Assembly (NCBI GenBank): GCA_041395625.1
Contig: JAWLAE010000002.1
Coordinates: forward strand, 744,001-808,000
Reading direction: 5' to 3'
DNA length: 64,000 nucleotides
Origin: CADEED01 sp041395625
Lineage (GTDB): Bacteria > Pseudomonadota > Gammaproteobacteria > Steroidobacterales > Steroidobacteraceae
The notes under the pieces: model-generated
Databases searched by the model: none
Told to the model about the DNA's origin: nothing
The model's input: the letters and a program-made list of their open reading frames with translations, nothing else
Shown here: one piece after another, positions 8,871 through 17,886 of the stretch
Numbering within the stretch: the first letter of the stretch is position 1
How the letters are laid out: every line of letters begins with the position of its first letter
Position numbers and translations under genes: made by a program

Positions 8871-10526
8871 TCAGGACTTGCGGCAATCCGCAAAGAAATC
8901 CCGGCCACGCTGATAGGCACTCGTCTTCACGTCGAGCAGAGCCAGCACGCTGTGGAACAGATTGTCATGCGAAGCCGGTTCGAGCGCTCGCGCCCGCACG
9001 CACGCCGGATCGAGCTGGCCCGCGCTGGCGAACTCAGCCGACATCCAGTAGATCAGCGGCACCTTGAGCTGTACATCGGGCGCAATCGCGTAAGGTATGC
9101 CATGCAAGTACAGTCCGCGTTCACCGAGCGATTCGCCATGATCGGAAACATAGAGCAATACCGTGTCGAAGCGCTCACTGTGCTGCCGCAGGACGTCGAT
9201 CGATTGGGCCAACACTTCATCAGTGTACAGAATGCCGTTGTCGTAGGTGTTGACCACTTCCTCGGGCGTGCAGCGGCGCAACTCCGGACTGTCGCAAGTT
9301 GGCGTAAAGCGACGCAGGCGCGGTGGGTAGCGCTCGTAGTAAGCCGGCCCGTGACTACCCATCTCGTGCAACACGATCAGTCGGCTGCCGCCCGGCGCCG
9401 CGAGCGCCGCCTTGAGTTCCTCCACCAGGATGCCGTCGAGGCATTCCGTGCCTCGACAAAGCGCCGGTGCGAGCTGCGGGTCGACATTGCGCGCATCGAT
9501 ACCGGCGCCGTCACAGACTCCCTTGCAGCCTGATTGATTCTCGCGCCACAGCACCTTGATATCGGTGCGTGCAACGATCTGCAGCAGCCCGTCCGAGCGA
9601 CGAATCAGCTCTTCATCGTAGTCGGCACGGCCGTAAGGCGAAAACATGCAAGGCAGCGACACTTCCGTAGAGGTACCGCAGGCCGTGACATCCTGAAAGG
9701 CGACGACGTTGCGCTTGGCCAGCTCCGGATTGGTCTGCCGCGCGTAACCATTCAATGAGAAGTTGGCGGCCCGGCCCGTCTCACCCACTACCAGCACGAA
9801 CGCCACGGGCCGCGCCGCCGCCGCGACGCGCGGACCGACTCGGGCGTCGTTACCGACCAGCACTCGCGGCTTGACGCTCGTCCGAGCGTCACTGAACAGG
9901 TTTCTGGCGGTCGAATAGATCAGATTGGCGGGCGTAATGCGATAGCGCAACTCGCGCTCGTTGCGCATCAATGACGTGAAATCGCGGTTGACGGCGAGTA
10001 GCGCGAGCACGGCCAGCACCAATGCGGCGACGAGCGTGAGCGCGCGCTGGCCCGCCGCGCGGCCCCAGGACCAGATGCGCAGCTCGGCCCACCAGACGAA
10101 CACGGCCGCCGGCAACACGAAAGCCAGTGTCTGCCAGATGAGCGACCAGGACAGCAAATCACCGACCTCGCGCGCATCCGTCCGCAATACATTGCGCATC
10201 ATCGTCGGATCGAGCAGTGCGGCGTAGCTGCGCATGTAGTAGCTGGTCACACCGGTCGCAATCAGCACGAGCGTGAGCCACAGCTTGACCGTGCGACGCG
10301 TCGCGATCAGCACCAACAGCATGTACTGCAACGCGGCGAGCGCGATTCCGACGCAAGCCGCAAACAGCCAGGTGCCCGCCTCAGCCCAGGAGCGTGCCGC
10401 GAGCGCTCCTTGCCACCACGGCAAATTGCCGAATACGACGATGTAGATCGAGGTGAGCACAACCAGTGCTTCCGTCGAAAGTACCGGCGGCACCCACAGC
10501 CGCGATTGAACTACGCGTTTACTCAT
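8871..10526 (-). CDS. eptA: Lipid A phosphoethanolamine transferase (EptA family)
   Basis: 551 residues: five N-terminal membrane helices (to about residue 180), then a periplasmic alkaline-phosphatase-fold domain. The active site is complete: Glu249 in VGETGRAANFS, nucleophile Thr285 in CGTSTEVSLPCMF, and the VSDHGESLGE metal motif. Enzymes of this family move phosphoethanolamine from phosphatidylethanolamine onto lipid A, lowering surface charge and polymyxin sensitivity. The paired cysteines of the soluble domain, typical of EptA enzymes, are present. The start codon overlaps the preceding ATP-grasp gene by 8 bases. It is probably intrinsic rather than acquired, since base composition matches its neighbours. 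Confidence 0.92.
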   Translation of the reverse strand: MSKRVVQSRLWVPPVLSTEALVVLTSIYIVVFGNLPWWQGALAARSWAEAGTWLFAACVGIALAALQYMLLVLIATRRTVKLWLTLVLIATGVTSYYMRSYAALLDPTMMRNVLRTDAREVGDLLSWSLIWQTLAFVLPAAVFVWWAELRIWSWGRAAGQRALTLVAALVLAVLALLAVNRDFTSLMRNERELRYRITPANLIYSTARNLFSDARTSVKPRVLVGNDARVGPRVAAAARPVAFVLVVGETGRAANFSLNGYARQTNPELAKRNVVAFQDVTACGTSTEVSLPCMFSPYGRADYDEELIRRSDGLLQIVARTDIKVLWRENQSGCKGVCDGAGIDARNVDPQLAPALCRGTECLDGILVEELKAALAAPGGSRLIVLHEMGSHGPAYYERYPPRLRRFTPTCDSPELRRCTPEEVVNTYDNGILYTDEVLAQSIDVLRQHSERFDTVLLYVSDHGESLGERGLYLHGIPYAIAPDVQLKVPLIYWMSAEFASAGQLDPACVRARALEPASHDNLFHSVLALLDVKTSAYQRGRDFFADCRKS

Positions 10527-11418
10527 TCCCTACCAAGCACGCAACCATGCCGACCCGCCGCCGGATGGCAGCCGCGAACCGATCGGCCGACCCAGGCGCA
10601 TGCGCGAAGAACAACGAAGGCTCCGTCAGTTCCAGCTCGAGTATCTGCGGCGTCCCATCAGCCGCTGCGATCAGATCGACACGTGCGTACAGCGGCGCGC
10701 CGCCGGGGATCGACACCACCGTGCGTGCGCCGACGACAAGTTCATCGGCCGTTGCCGCCCGTGTCGTGATGTCTTCCGTTGCGTACAATCCCTGCACATC
10801 GCCGCCATCCACACGCAACAGCGGGCCCTTGCGAATGGCGTGGCTGTACGCGCCGTCGAAGAACATCAACGCTGTTTCGCCGCGCTGCTCGACGCTGGAC
10901 AGGTATGGCTGGACCAGCACCGTGCGCCCCGCTGCCTGCAGAGCCGCGGCGTGCTGCCGTGCCGCATCCTCTTGATCGCGCGTGAAGCGTCGTGCACCAC
11001 GTGAACCTGCGCCCACTGCGGGCTTGACTACCCACTCGACGGATTCCGGAAACTCAACGGGCCCACCCGGTACAGCGAACGTTGACGGAATGACTGGCAG
11101 TCCACGTGCAGCCAGCTCAGCGAGATAGCGCTTATCCGTGTTCCAGCGCACCAGTGCCGGCGGATTGAGCAGCAGTGTCTCGCGAGCGGTCGCCTCGACC
11201 CAGGCGAGAAACTCCGGCAAGCGATCGACATAGTCCCAGGTCGAGCGCAACAGCGCGAGTGCGTAGCGTGACCAATCTACCGACGGGTCATCCCAGCTCG
11301 GTTGCTCGACCGTCATGCCCTGTCCGACCAACGCCGCATCGAGCGGCGCCAGATCCTCATCGAGCGTGCGCGCCGCATCGACCGTGACCAGTGCAATGAT
11401 CGTCGGATTCTCAGCCAT
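10519..11418 (-). CDS. ATP-grasp domain protein, cyclo-ligase/RimK-like
   Basis: 299 residues. I take the ATG giving MAENPTI because the family begins with a short beta strand there; upstream in-frame codons run through the end of prfC. The ATP-grasp fold is seen in WVVKPAVGAGSRG (nucleotide-binding lysine and glycine loop, near residue 140) and the metal-ligand segment ILELELTEPSLF near the C-terminus. Overall it resembles proteins annotated as O-ureido-D-serine cyclo-ligase-like or RimK-type ligases. The substrate cannot be assigned. It overlaps eptA by 8 bases, so the two are translated together, which hints at an envelope-related role (inference). Confidence 0.75.
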   Translation of the reverse strand: MAENPTIIALVTVDAARTLDEDLAPLDAALVGQGMTVEQPSWDDPSVDWSRYALALLRSTWDYVDRLPEFLAWVEATARETLLLNPPALVRWNTDKRYLAELAARGLPVIPSTFAVPGGPVEFPESVEWVVKPAVGAGSRGARRFTRDQEDAARQHAAALQAAGRTVLVQPYLSSVEQRGETALMFFDGAYSHAIRKGPLLRVDGGDVQGLYATEDITTRAATADELVVGARTVVSIPGGAPLYARVDLIAAADGTPQILELELTEPSLFFAHAPGSADRFAAAIRRRVGMVACLVGNE

Positions 11419-11444
11419 GTGTCGGTTCGCTCGCGTGCCGCAAA

Positions 11445-13034
11445 CTAAGTCGCCAGATGCTCGCGCGTTGCGCGGAAATCGATCCCCGGCCAGCGTTCGA
11501 GTGTCAGCTCGAGATTGACCCGCGACGGCGCGAGGTACACGAGCGCGCCTGAATGATCGACTGCCAGATTGTCGTAGCCCTTGTTCTGGAACTCGGTCAG
11601 CTTCTTGTCGTCCTCCGTGTATACCCAGCGCGCGGTATGCACCCCGATCGGCTCGAAGCTGCATTGCACGCCATATTCGTCGGCCAAACGGAACGCGACG
11701 ACATCGAACTGCAACTGGCCCACCGCGCCCAGGATCTGGTCGTTGTTCCGCAGTGGCTTGAACAACTGCGTAGCACCCTCTTCGCACAACTGCCCGAGAC
11801 CCTTGGCCAGTTGTTTCATCCGGAGCGGATCCTTCAGCACGGCGCGCCGGAACATCTCCGGTGCAAAGTTCGGGATGCCGGTGAACGTCAGCCGCTCACC
11901 CTCGGTGAAGGTGTCGCCAATGTTGATCGTGCCGTGGTTGTGCAGACCGATGATATCGCCCGCATAGGCCTCATCGGCAGCTTGGCGTTCCGCCGCCATG
12001 AACGTCAAGGCGTCGGCTATGCGCAACTCTTTGTCCAGTCGCACATGATAGAGCCGCATGCCGCGCGTGTACTTGCCAGAGCATAGCCGCATGAAGGCGA
12101 TCCGATCGCGATGCTGCGGATCCATGTTGGCCTGGATCTTGAACACGAAGCCGGTGAGCTTCGGTTCCTGAGCCTGCACCACACGCTGCATGGTGGCCCG
12201 CGGCAACGGCGCCGGCGCATGCGTGACGAATGCTGCCAACAGCTCTTCCACGCCGAAGTTGCTGATTGCGGAGCCGAAGAATACGGGCGTCTGCTTGCCG
12301 GCCCGGTACTGTTCGAGCTCGAACGGCTCGGACGCGCCCCGCACCAGCTCGATTTCGTCATCGAACGTCGTGGCACGATCACCAAGAAACTCACGCCCCG
12401 CCGCGCTGCGCAAACCGTCGATGGTCCGGTTCGCACCGCGCGTACCGCGACCCGCAGCCTGATAGACGTAGATGCGGTCTTCGATCAAATGGTAGACCCC
12501 GGCGAGATCGCGCCCCATGCCGATCGGCCAGGTCATCGGGGTCGTGCGGATCTTGAGCACGCTTTCGATCTCGTCGAGGAGCTCGATGGGCGCGCGCCCC
12601 TCCCGATCGAGTTTGTTGATGAACGTCATGATCGGTGTGTCACGCAGGCGGCAGACGTCCATCAGCTTCACGGTCCGCTCTTCCACGCCTTTGGCGCAGT
12701 CGATCACCATCAGTGCCGAATCGACTGCAGTGAGCGTGCGGTACGTGTCCTCGGAGAAGTCCTCGTGACCCGGCGTATCGAGCAAATTGACCAGGCAGTC
12801 GCGGTACGGGAACTGCATCACCGACGACGTGACCGAAATGCCGCGCTGCTGTTCGAGCCGCATCCAGTCCGAGGTTGCATGACGCGCCGCCTTGCGACCC
12901 TTCACGGTGCCCGCGAGCTGGATCGCGCCGCCGAACAGCAGCAGCTTCTCCGTCAGCGTGGTCTTGCCGGCATCCGGGTGCGAAATAATGGCGAACGTGC
13001 GGCGGCGAGCGATTTCCTGCTCGGGTGAACTCAT
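11445..13034 (-). CDS. prfC: Peptide chain release factor 3
   Basis: GTPase that recycles RF1/RF2 from the ribosome after peptide release. I chose the ATG at 13034, giving 529 residues, the length of E. coli RF3; a GTG 42 bases upstream is the alternative. The G1 motif SHPDAGKTT is at residues 18-26, G3 is DTPGHEDFSEDT, and G4 is NKLDREGR. The RF3-specific QQRGISVTSSVMQF switch region is intact. It lies 26 bases upstream of the ATP-grasp gene on the same strand. Confidence 0.96.
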   Translation of the reverse strand: MSSPEQEIARRRTFAIISHPDAGKTTLTEKLLLFGGAIQLAGTVKGRKAARHATSDWMRLEQQRGISVTSSVMQFPYRDCLVNLLDTPGHEDFSEDTYRTLTAVDSALMVIDCAKGVEERTVKLMDVCRLRDTPIMTFINKLDREGRAPIELLDEIESVLKIRTTPMTWPIGMGRDLAGVYHLIEDRIYVYQAAGRGTRGANRTIDGLRSAAGREFLGDRATTFDDEIELVRGASEPFELEQYRAGKQTPVFFGSAISNFGVEELLAAFVTHAPAPLPRATMQRVVQAQEPKLTGFVFKIQANMDPQHRDRIAFMRLCSGKYTRGMRLYHVRLDKELRIADALTFMAAERQAADEAYAGDIIGLHNHGTINIGDTFTEGERLTFTGIPNFAPEMFRRAVLKDPLRMKQLAKGLGQLCEEGATQLFKPLRNNDQILGAVGQLQFDVVAFRLADEYGVQCSFEPIGVHTARWVYTEDDKKLTEFQNKGYDNLAVDHSGALVYLAPSRVNLELTLERWPGIDFRATREHLAT

Positions 13035-13123
13035 CGGGTCTGGTGTCTTTCTGGCTGAACTGACCGCGACGGGCACGCGGCTTAACCGGCCCTAGTGTAC
13101 CTGATCGGCCTGCGCCCGACAGA

Positions 13124-13624
13124 TCAGCCCGCGCGCGGGCGTCGGCCACGCAGCGAGGCGCGCAGCACGACCGCATCCTCGCGACCGCCAGCAGCCTGAT
13201 AGTAGCCCCGCCGGATGCCCACCTGCTCGAACGCCAACGATTGATACAGGCGGATGGCAGCGGTATTGGTCGGGCGAACTTCAAGAAAGATGTCCAGCAT
13301 ACCTGACCCTGCCGCCCGGTCCATCAGGTGCTCGAGCAAGCGCTTGCCCAAACCACGCGTGCGGAACGTCGGCCGCACGCAGACATTGAGAATGTGCGCC
13401 TCGCCGGCGCCCGTGCTCATCACGCCATAGCCCATGACCTGGCCGTCGAGGTCGAGGACGCGACAGGTGTAACCGACGCGGACGCAGTCGCGAAATATCC
13501 CTTCGCTCCAGGGAAACGGATAGGACAGCCGCTCCAGTTCAACGATTGCCGGCACATCGCTCTCGAGCATCGGTCTGATCTGCACCTGCGGCAGTGTGCC
13601 GAGATCGTCGAGTGCCGCCGCCAT
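13124..13624 (-). CDS. rimI: Ribosomal-protein-alanine N-acetyltransferase
   Basis: A 166-residue GNAT acetyltransferase. The RimI signature is clear: SYPFPWSEGIF near residue 35, the acetyl-CoA loop VRPTFRTRGLGKRL near 83-96, and FLEVRPTNTAAIRLYQ near 113-128. RimI acetylates the N-terminal alanine of ribosomal protein S18. The start abuts the stop of the upstream uracil-DNA glycosylase gene (TAA immediately followed by ATG), so translation is likely coupled. The residues before about 15 and the basic tail look lineage-specific. Confidence 0.92.
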   Translation of the reverse strand: MAAALDDLGTLPQVQIRPMLESDVPAIVELERLSYPFPWSEGIFRDCVRVGYTCRVLDLDGQVMGYGVMSTGAGEAHILNVCVRPTFRTRGLGKRLLEHLMDRAAGSGMLDIFLEVRPTNTAAIRLYQSLAFEQVGIRRGYYQAAGGREDAVVLRASLRGRRPRAG

Positions 13625-14359
13625 TTACGATTGCTCCGCCACGCGCCCGCCGGCGTCGGCAGTCGCTTGCAGCGTCGCCTGGGCAAACTTGAGATCCGCC
13701 CATGCCTTGCGCTTCTCCGCCGGCGCGCGCAGCAGATAGGCTGGATGGTAGGTAACGATCAAGGGAGTCGGTCGCGTCCCGAAGCTGTAGACTCGGCCCC
13801 GCAACCGGCCGAGCGGCGCATCCGTGCCTAACAGGTTTTGCGCCGCGATCCGCCCCACCGCCAGTATTACCTGAGGCTGAATCAGCGCTATCTGACGGTG
13901 CAGGTAAGGCAGGCACTCCGTTACCTCCTCGGGCTTCGGATCCCGATTGCCAGGCGGCCGGCACTTGAGCACATTGGCAATGAATACCGTCTCGCGTGAC
14001 AGACCGATGGCGCGCAGCATCGAATCCAGCAGTTTGCCGGCCCGCCCGACGAAAGGCTCGCCGCGGCGGTCTTCCTCGGCACCCGGCGCCTCGCCCACTA
14101 TCAGCCAGCGCGCGCGTCGCGCACCAACGCCAAACACAGTTTGTGTCCGTCCCGCGTGCAGCCCACACTTCTGACAACTACTCACTTCACTGCATAGCCG
14201 ATCCCAGTCGCCGACCGACGCAGCATCCGCGGCGATCGTCGCTGTCGCCTGCAGAGCCGGCAGGCTGGCGGGCGCGCGTTGCCACCCGGTACCGCGCTCC
14301 AACCAGGCATCGATGCCGATGGCCCGCAAGTATGCTTGGCGAGGCGCGCGCGCCGTCAT
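13625..14359 (-). CDS. Uracil-DNA glycosylase, family 4 (4Fe-4S)
   Basis: About 244 residues from the ATG giving MTARAPRQ. It removes uracil from DNA. Motif A is GEAPGAEEDRRGEPFVGRAG, the second active-site motif is HPAYLLR, and four cysteines in the family-4 pattern (CQKC, then single cysteines in VLKCRPP and VTECLPY) should hold a 4Fe-4S cluster. The N-terminal extension of about 60 residues is weakly conserved. Upstream in-frame codons continue through pssA and are not used. Coupled to rimI downstream, as in many gammaproteobacteria. Confidence 0.93.
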   Translation of the reverse strand: MTARAPRQAYLRAIGIDAWLERGTGWQRAPASLPALQATATIAADAASVGDWDRLCSEVSSCQKCGLHAGRTQTVFGVGARRARWLIVGEAPGAEEDRRGEPFVGRAGKLLDSMLRAIGLSRETVFIANVLKCRPPGNRDPKPEEVTECLPYLHRQIALIQPQVILAVGRIAAQNLLGTDAPLGRLRGRVYSFGTRPTPLIVTYHPAYLLRAPAEKRKAWADLKFAQATLQATADAGGRVAEQS

Positions 14360-14382
14360 CGGTGTGGCCAGCGTCGCATCGC

Positions 14383-15138
14383 TCAGCGCGCGCGCCGCAA
14401 CAGCCGCCGCCACAACCACAGCGCAGGCGCCGACATGGCATAGGTGGCGAACATCGCGAACAGCATCGTCGGTGGATCGATTGCGATGAAGACGAACGAC
14501 AAGAGCACGATGGTCAAGGTCAGGAATTTCACGCGCCGATCGTCGTCGATCTGCTTGAGGCTGGGATAGCTGAATGAGGACACCATCAGCGCGCCTGCGA
14601 GCCCCGTCACCGTGACAGCGACAATCAAGCCGGCAAGACCGGGTGCGTGCCACTGGCTCCAGAGCCAGACGAATGCCGCCACCGCGGCGGCCGCCGATGG
14701 ACTCGGCAGGCCCTCGAAGTAGCGCTTGTCGGCACCAGCGGAACGTGCGTTGAAGCGCGCCAACCGCAGCGCTGCAGCCGCCGCATAGAAGAACGCGACC
14801 ACCCAGGCGAAGCGGCGCCATGCATCGCCATACTCGGCGATACGCACGACGCCCCATTGATACGTGACGATGGCCGGCGCCACGCCAAATGCCACCATGT
14901 CTGCGAGACTGTCGTATTCCTTGCCGAACGCGCTTTCAGTGCCGGTCCAGCGCGCGATGCGGCCATCCAGTCCATCGAACAGCATGGCCACGAACACGGC
15001 GATACCGGCCCGCTCGAAGTTGCCGTCGATCGCCGCAATGATCGCGTAGAAGCCAGAGAACAAGCAGCCCGTGGTCATCACGTTCGGCAGAATGTAGATG
15101 CCGCGACGGCGGCTGCGTCCGCCAATTGGTTCAGTCAT
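14383..15138 (-). CDS. pssA: CDP-diacylglycerol-serine O-phosphatidyltransferase
   Basis: 251 residues from the ATG giving MTEPIGG. An integral membrane CDP-alcohol phosphatidyltransferase making phosphatidylserine. The full catalytic motif is present (DG-x2-GR-A-R...G-x3-D-x3-D: DGLDGRIARW then GKEYDSLAD). About seven hydrophobic segments follow a short basic N-terminus (GGRSRRRG) and the ILPNVMTT start typical of the PssA type found in proteobacteria and Gram-positives, distinct from the PLD-type E. coli PssA. It ends 23 bases before udg. Confidence 0.92.
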   Translation of the reverse strand: MTEPIGGRSRRRGIYILPNVMTTGCLFSGFYAIIAAIDGNFERAGIAVFVAMLFDGLDGRIARWTGTESAFGKEYDSLADMVAFGVAPAIVTYQWGVVRIAEYGDAWRRFAWVVAFFYAAAAALRLARFNARSAGADKRYFEGLPSPSAAAAVAAFVWLWSQWHAPGLAGLIVAVTVTGLAGALMVSSFSYPSLKQIDDDRRVKFLTLTIVLLSFVFIAIDPPTMLFAMFATYAMSAPALWLWRRLLRRAR

Positions 15139-15231
15139 ATGACCGATGATAGGCGGGCGGCGTGCGCGCCACCAGCGCCCGTCGGACAAAACGCGCCGAT
15201 TGCTGGGCAGTCACGCTAGACTTGCAGTCCT

Positions 15232-16941
15232 ATGCGCTGGTCCCAATACCCGATAAATACGACCAAAGAAACGCCGTCCGAGGCCGAGATCGTCAGCCAT
15301 CGACTGATGCTGCGTGCCGGCCTAATCCGACGCGTTGCCGCGGGCCTCTACAGCTGGCTGCCGTTGGGCCTCCGCACCCTGCGCAAGGTAGAGGGAATCG
15401 TGCGTGAGGAGATGGATCGTGCCGGCGCGTTGGAAGTCTTCATGCCTGCGATTCAGCCGGCGGAGTACTGGATCGAATCTGGCCGCTGGGAGCAGTTCGG
15501 TCCCGAGTTGTTGCGTCTCAAAGATCGGCATGAGCGGGACTACTGCGTGGGCCCCACCCACGAGGAGGTGATCACGGACATCGCGCGACGCGAGCTGAAG
15601 AGCTATCGGCAACTGCCAGTCAATTTCTACCAGATCCAGACGAAATTCCGCGACGAAGTCCGGCCACGATTCGGCGTGATGCGAGCGCGCGAATTCCTGA
15701 TGAAGGACGCCTACTCTTTTCATCTCGACGCACAGTCGTTAGCGGCGGGCTACGACGCAATGTACGCCGCGTACACCAGAATATTCACGCGTCTGCAGCT
15801 GCAGTTCCGTGCGGTGCAGGCAGACAGCGGCGCAATCGGCGGTAACGCATCGCAGGAATTCCATGTGCTGGCCGACTCCGGCGAAGACGCGATCGCATTC
15901 TCGGACGGCGACGACTATGCGGCCAACCTCGAGATGGCAGCAGCCATACCACCCCCCGGGCCTCGGCCAACGCCGAGTGTCGCTCTGACCTCCGTCGCCA
16001 CCCCCAACGCGCGCACCATTGCCGATGTCAGCGCGCTCTTGAAGGTGCCAGCCAGCCAGACGGTGAAGACTCTGCTGGTCGATGCAACTGACGGTGGTGT
16101 GGTGGCGCTCGTGCTGCGCGGCGATCACGAACTCAATGCCGTGAAAGCGCAGAAACTGCCTGGCGTAGCCGACCCGTTGCGACTATCGACAGCGGACCAC
16201 GTGCTGACAGTGGCGGGATGTGAACCTGGGTACATCGGACCGGTCGGTCTGCGGTGCCCTATCTATGCTGATCACAGCGCCGTGGCACTGGCGGATTTCG
16301 TCTGCGGCGCCAATGCCAAAGACGCGCATCTGACCGGCGTCAACTGGGGCCGCGATCTGCCGGAACCCACGGCCGTCGATCTGCGCAATGTCGTGGCCGG
16401 CGATCCGAGCCCGAGCGGCGGCGGAACACTCGCCATTGCACGCGGTATCGAAGTGGGCCATATTTTCCAGCTCGGCTGCAAGTACAGCGCAGCGATGGGG
16501 GCCAGCGTGCTCGATGAAGCCGGCCAGGCGGTAACGCTGCACATGGGTTGCTATGGCATTGGTGTGACGCGCGTCGTGGCCGCTGCAATCGAACAAAATC
16601 ATGATGAGCGCGGGATCATCTGGCCGGATGCGTTGGCGCCTTTTGCTGTGGTACTGGTGCCGATCAACCTGCCGAAATTCCCGCGTGTCCGGGAAGCCGC
16701 CGAGAAACTCTATGCGGAGCTCACTGCTGCTGGTATCGAAGTTCTATACGACGATCGCGACGAGCGACCGGGCGTCAAGTTCGCCGACGCCGAACTCATC
16801 GGCATTCCACATCGGGTGGTCGTGGGTGACCGCGGGCTCGAGGCCGGCAAACTCGAGTATCGTCACCGCCGTGCCACTGAATCAGAAGATTTCCCAGTCG
16901 ATGATGCCCTCGCCTTCCTGCGCGCCCGTCTCGCCGTCTGA
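15232..16941 (+). CDS. proS: Prolyl-tRNA synthetase, bacterial type with YbaK editing insert
   Basis: 569 residues, the usual length. It charges tRNA-Pro, and the inserted YbaK-like domain (about residues 230-390) hydrolyses Ala-tRNA-Pro. Class II motifs are visible: motif 1 around GLYSWLPLG, motif 2 in FRDEVRPRFGVMRAREFLMKDAYSF (given here in outline, near residue 140), and motif 3 in the GCYGIGVTR segment near residue 440. The C-terminal anticodon domain begins around residue 465. The ATG lies 93 bases from the divergent pssA start. The next gene begins inside its 3' end. Confidence 0.96.
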   Translation: MRWSQYPINTTKETPSEAEIVSHRLMLRAGLIRRVAAGLYSWLPLGLRTLRKVEGIVREEMDRAGALEVFMPAIQPAEYWIESGRWEQFGPELLRLKDRHERDYCVGPTHEEVITDIARRELKSYRQLPVNFYQIQTKFRDEVRPRFGVMRAREFLMKDAYSFHLDAQSLAAGYDAMYAAYTRIFTRLQLQFRAVQADSGAIGGNASQEFHVLADSGEDAIAFSDGDDYAANLEMAAAIPPPGPRPTPSVALTSVATPNARTIADVSALLKVPASQTVKTLLVDATDGGVVALVLRGDHELNAVKAQKLPGVADPLRLSTADHVLTVAGCEPGYIGPVGLRCPIYADHSAVALADFVCGANAKDAHLTGVNWGRDLPEPTAVDLRNVVAGDPSPSGGGTLAIARGIEVGHIFQLGCKYSAAMGASVLDEAGQAVTLHMGCYGIGVTRVVAAAIEQNHDERGIIWPDALAPFAVVLVPINLPKFPRVREAAEKLYAELTAAGIEVLYDDRDERPGVKFADAELIGIPHRVVVGDRGLEAGKLEYRHRRATESEDFPVDDALAFLRARLAV

Positions 16942-17602
16942 CACGGCGCGCCGCTGTTTGTCAGGTGTCGGTGTGCTGCTCGTCGGCGCGCTGCTGACGC
17001 TGTTCGGCGCACCGTTCGCGAATGCCGCGCCCAGCGCCGACGCGCAGCGTGATCCGGAGTTGCGCGCAGTGCTCGGGCGCGCGATCGAACAGGCGGAATG
17101 CTTCGAAGATCAATACGACTCGGCGGTCTGGTACAAAATGATGGAGCCGCGGCTGCGCAAGGTCGTCCCCGACAAGGAAGAGCGGCTGCTGCTGTTGAAG
17201 CACGTATTCTGTGAAGCGCACCGCCCAGGCGAAGTGCGTCTGCCGCCGGGGCTCGTCATGGCAGTGATCGACGTCGAGAGTCGCTTCAATCGCTGGGCGG
17301 TGTCCTATGCGGGCGCCGTAGGGCTGATGCAGGTGATGCCATTCTGGCCAGAGCAGCTCGGTATGCGGCGTCATCAGCTCGTGCGCACGCCGGAGAACAT
17401 CAAGATGGGCTGCGCGATTTTGCGTCACTACCTGAAGCGTGAACGCAACAACGTCGAGAAGGCCCTGGCGCGCTATAACGGCAGTGTGGGCAAGCGTTGG
17501 TACTCCGATATGGTGATCAATCGCTGGTCACGCTGGAATGGCGCTGACGATCTGGGGCTGGAGCCGAGCGGTCAGGCCGCACTGAAGCCCGTCAGTTTCT
17601 GA
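16904..17602 (+). CDS. Periplasmic lytic murein transglycosylase (SLT domain)
   Basis: About 232 residues with an N-terminal signal peptide (hydrophobic stretch LSGVGVLLVGALLTLFG, likely cleavage after FANA). The SLT catalytic Glu is in VIDVESRFNRWA, followed by AGAVGLMQVMP and ALARYNGS, the three SLT signatures. It cleaves peptidoglycan to 1,6-anhydromuropeptides. The start overlaps the end of proS by 38 bases; two consecutive ATGs (16901, 16904) are possible and both give a plausible leader. A 31-base convergent overlap joins it to acyP. Confidence 0.88.
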   Translation: MPSPSCAPVSPSDTARRCLSGVGVLLVGALLTLFGAPFANAAPSADAQRDPELRAVLGRAIEQAECFEDQYDSAVWYKMMEPRLRKVVPDKEERLLLLKHVFCEAHRPGEVRLPPGLVMAVIDVESRFNRWAVSYAGAVGLMQVMPFWPEQLGMRRHQLVRTPENIKMGCAILRHYLKRERNNVEKALARYNGSVGKRWYSDMVINRWSRWNGADDLGLEPSGQAALKPVSF

Positions 17603-17850
17603 CCAGCCTCGAGCGGCACGTCTTCCGTGACGACATCCAGCACTCGCGAGGCCGTCGAGCCCTCCCACAGCCACAGTGTGAATTCATCGATGGCAGCAGC
17701 GTCGCCGCAGGCGAGCACCTCGACACTGCCGTCCGGCAGGTTGCGGGCGTAACCGACAATAGCGAGTGACTGCGCCTTCTGCACGGCCGAGCCGCGATAG
17801 AAGACTCCCTGGACGCGACCCGTGACGACACTGCGACAACAGCGTCTCAT
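17572..17850 (-). CDS. acyP: Acylphosphatase
   Basis: 92 residues, exactly the family size, from the ATG giving MRRCCRS. It hydrolyses acyl phosphates. The signature GRVQGVFYRG supplies the phosphate-binding loop and catalytic Arg, and GYARNLPDGSVEV supplies the catalytic Asn. Upstream in-frame codons reach 17922 but would add unrelated residues across a divergent gene's promoter region. The 3' end overlaps the transglycosylase gene by 31 bases in convergent orientation. Confidence 0.92.
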   Translation of the reverse strand: MRRCCRSVVTGRVQGVFYRGSAVQKAQSLAIVGYARNLPDGSVEVLACGDAAAIDEFTLWLWEGSTASRVLDVVTEDVPLEAGQKLTGFSAA

Positions 17851-17886
17851 AATGCGCGTGCTTCTTTCATTGCAAGGATATTCCGC

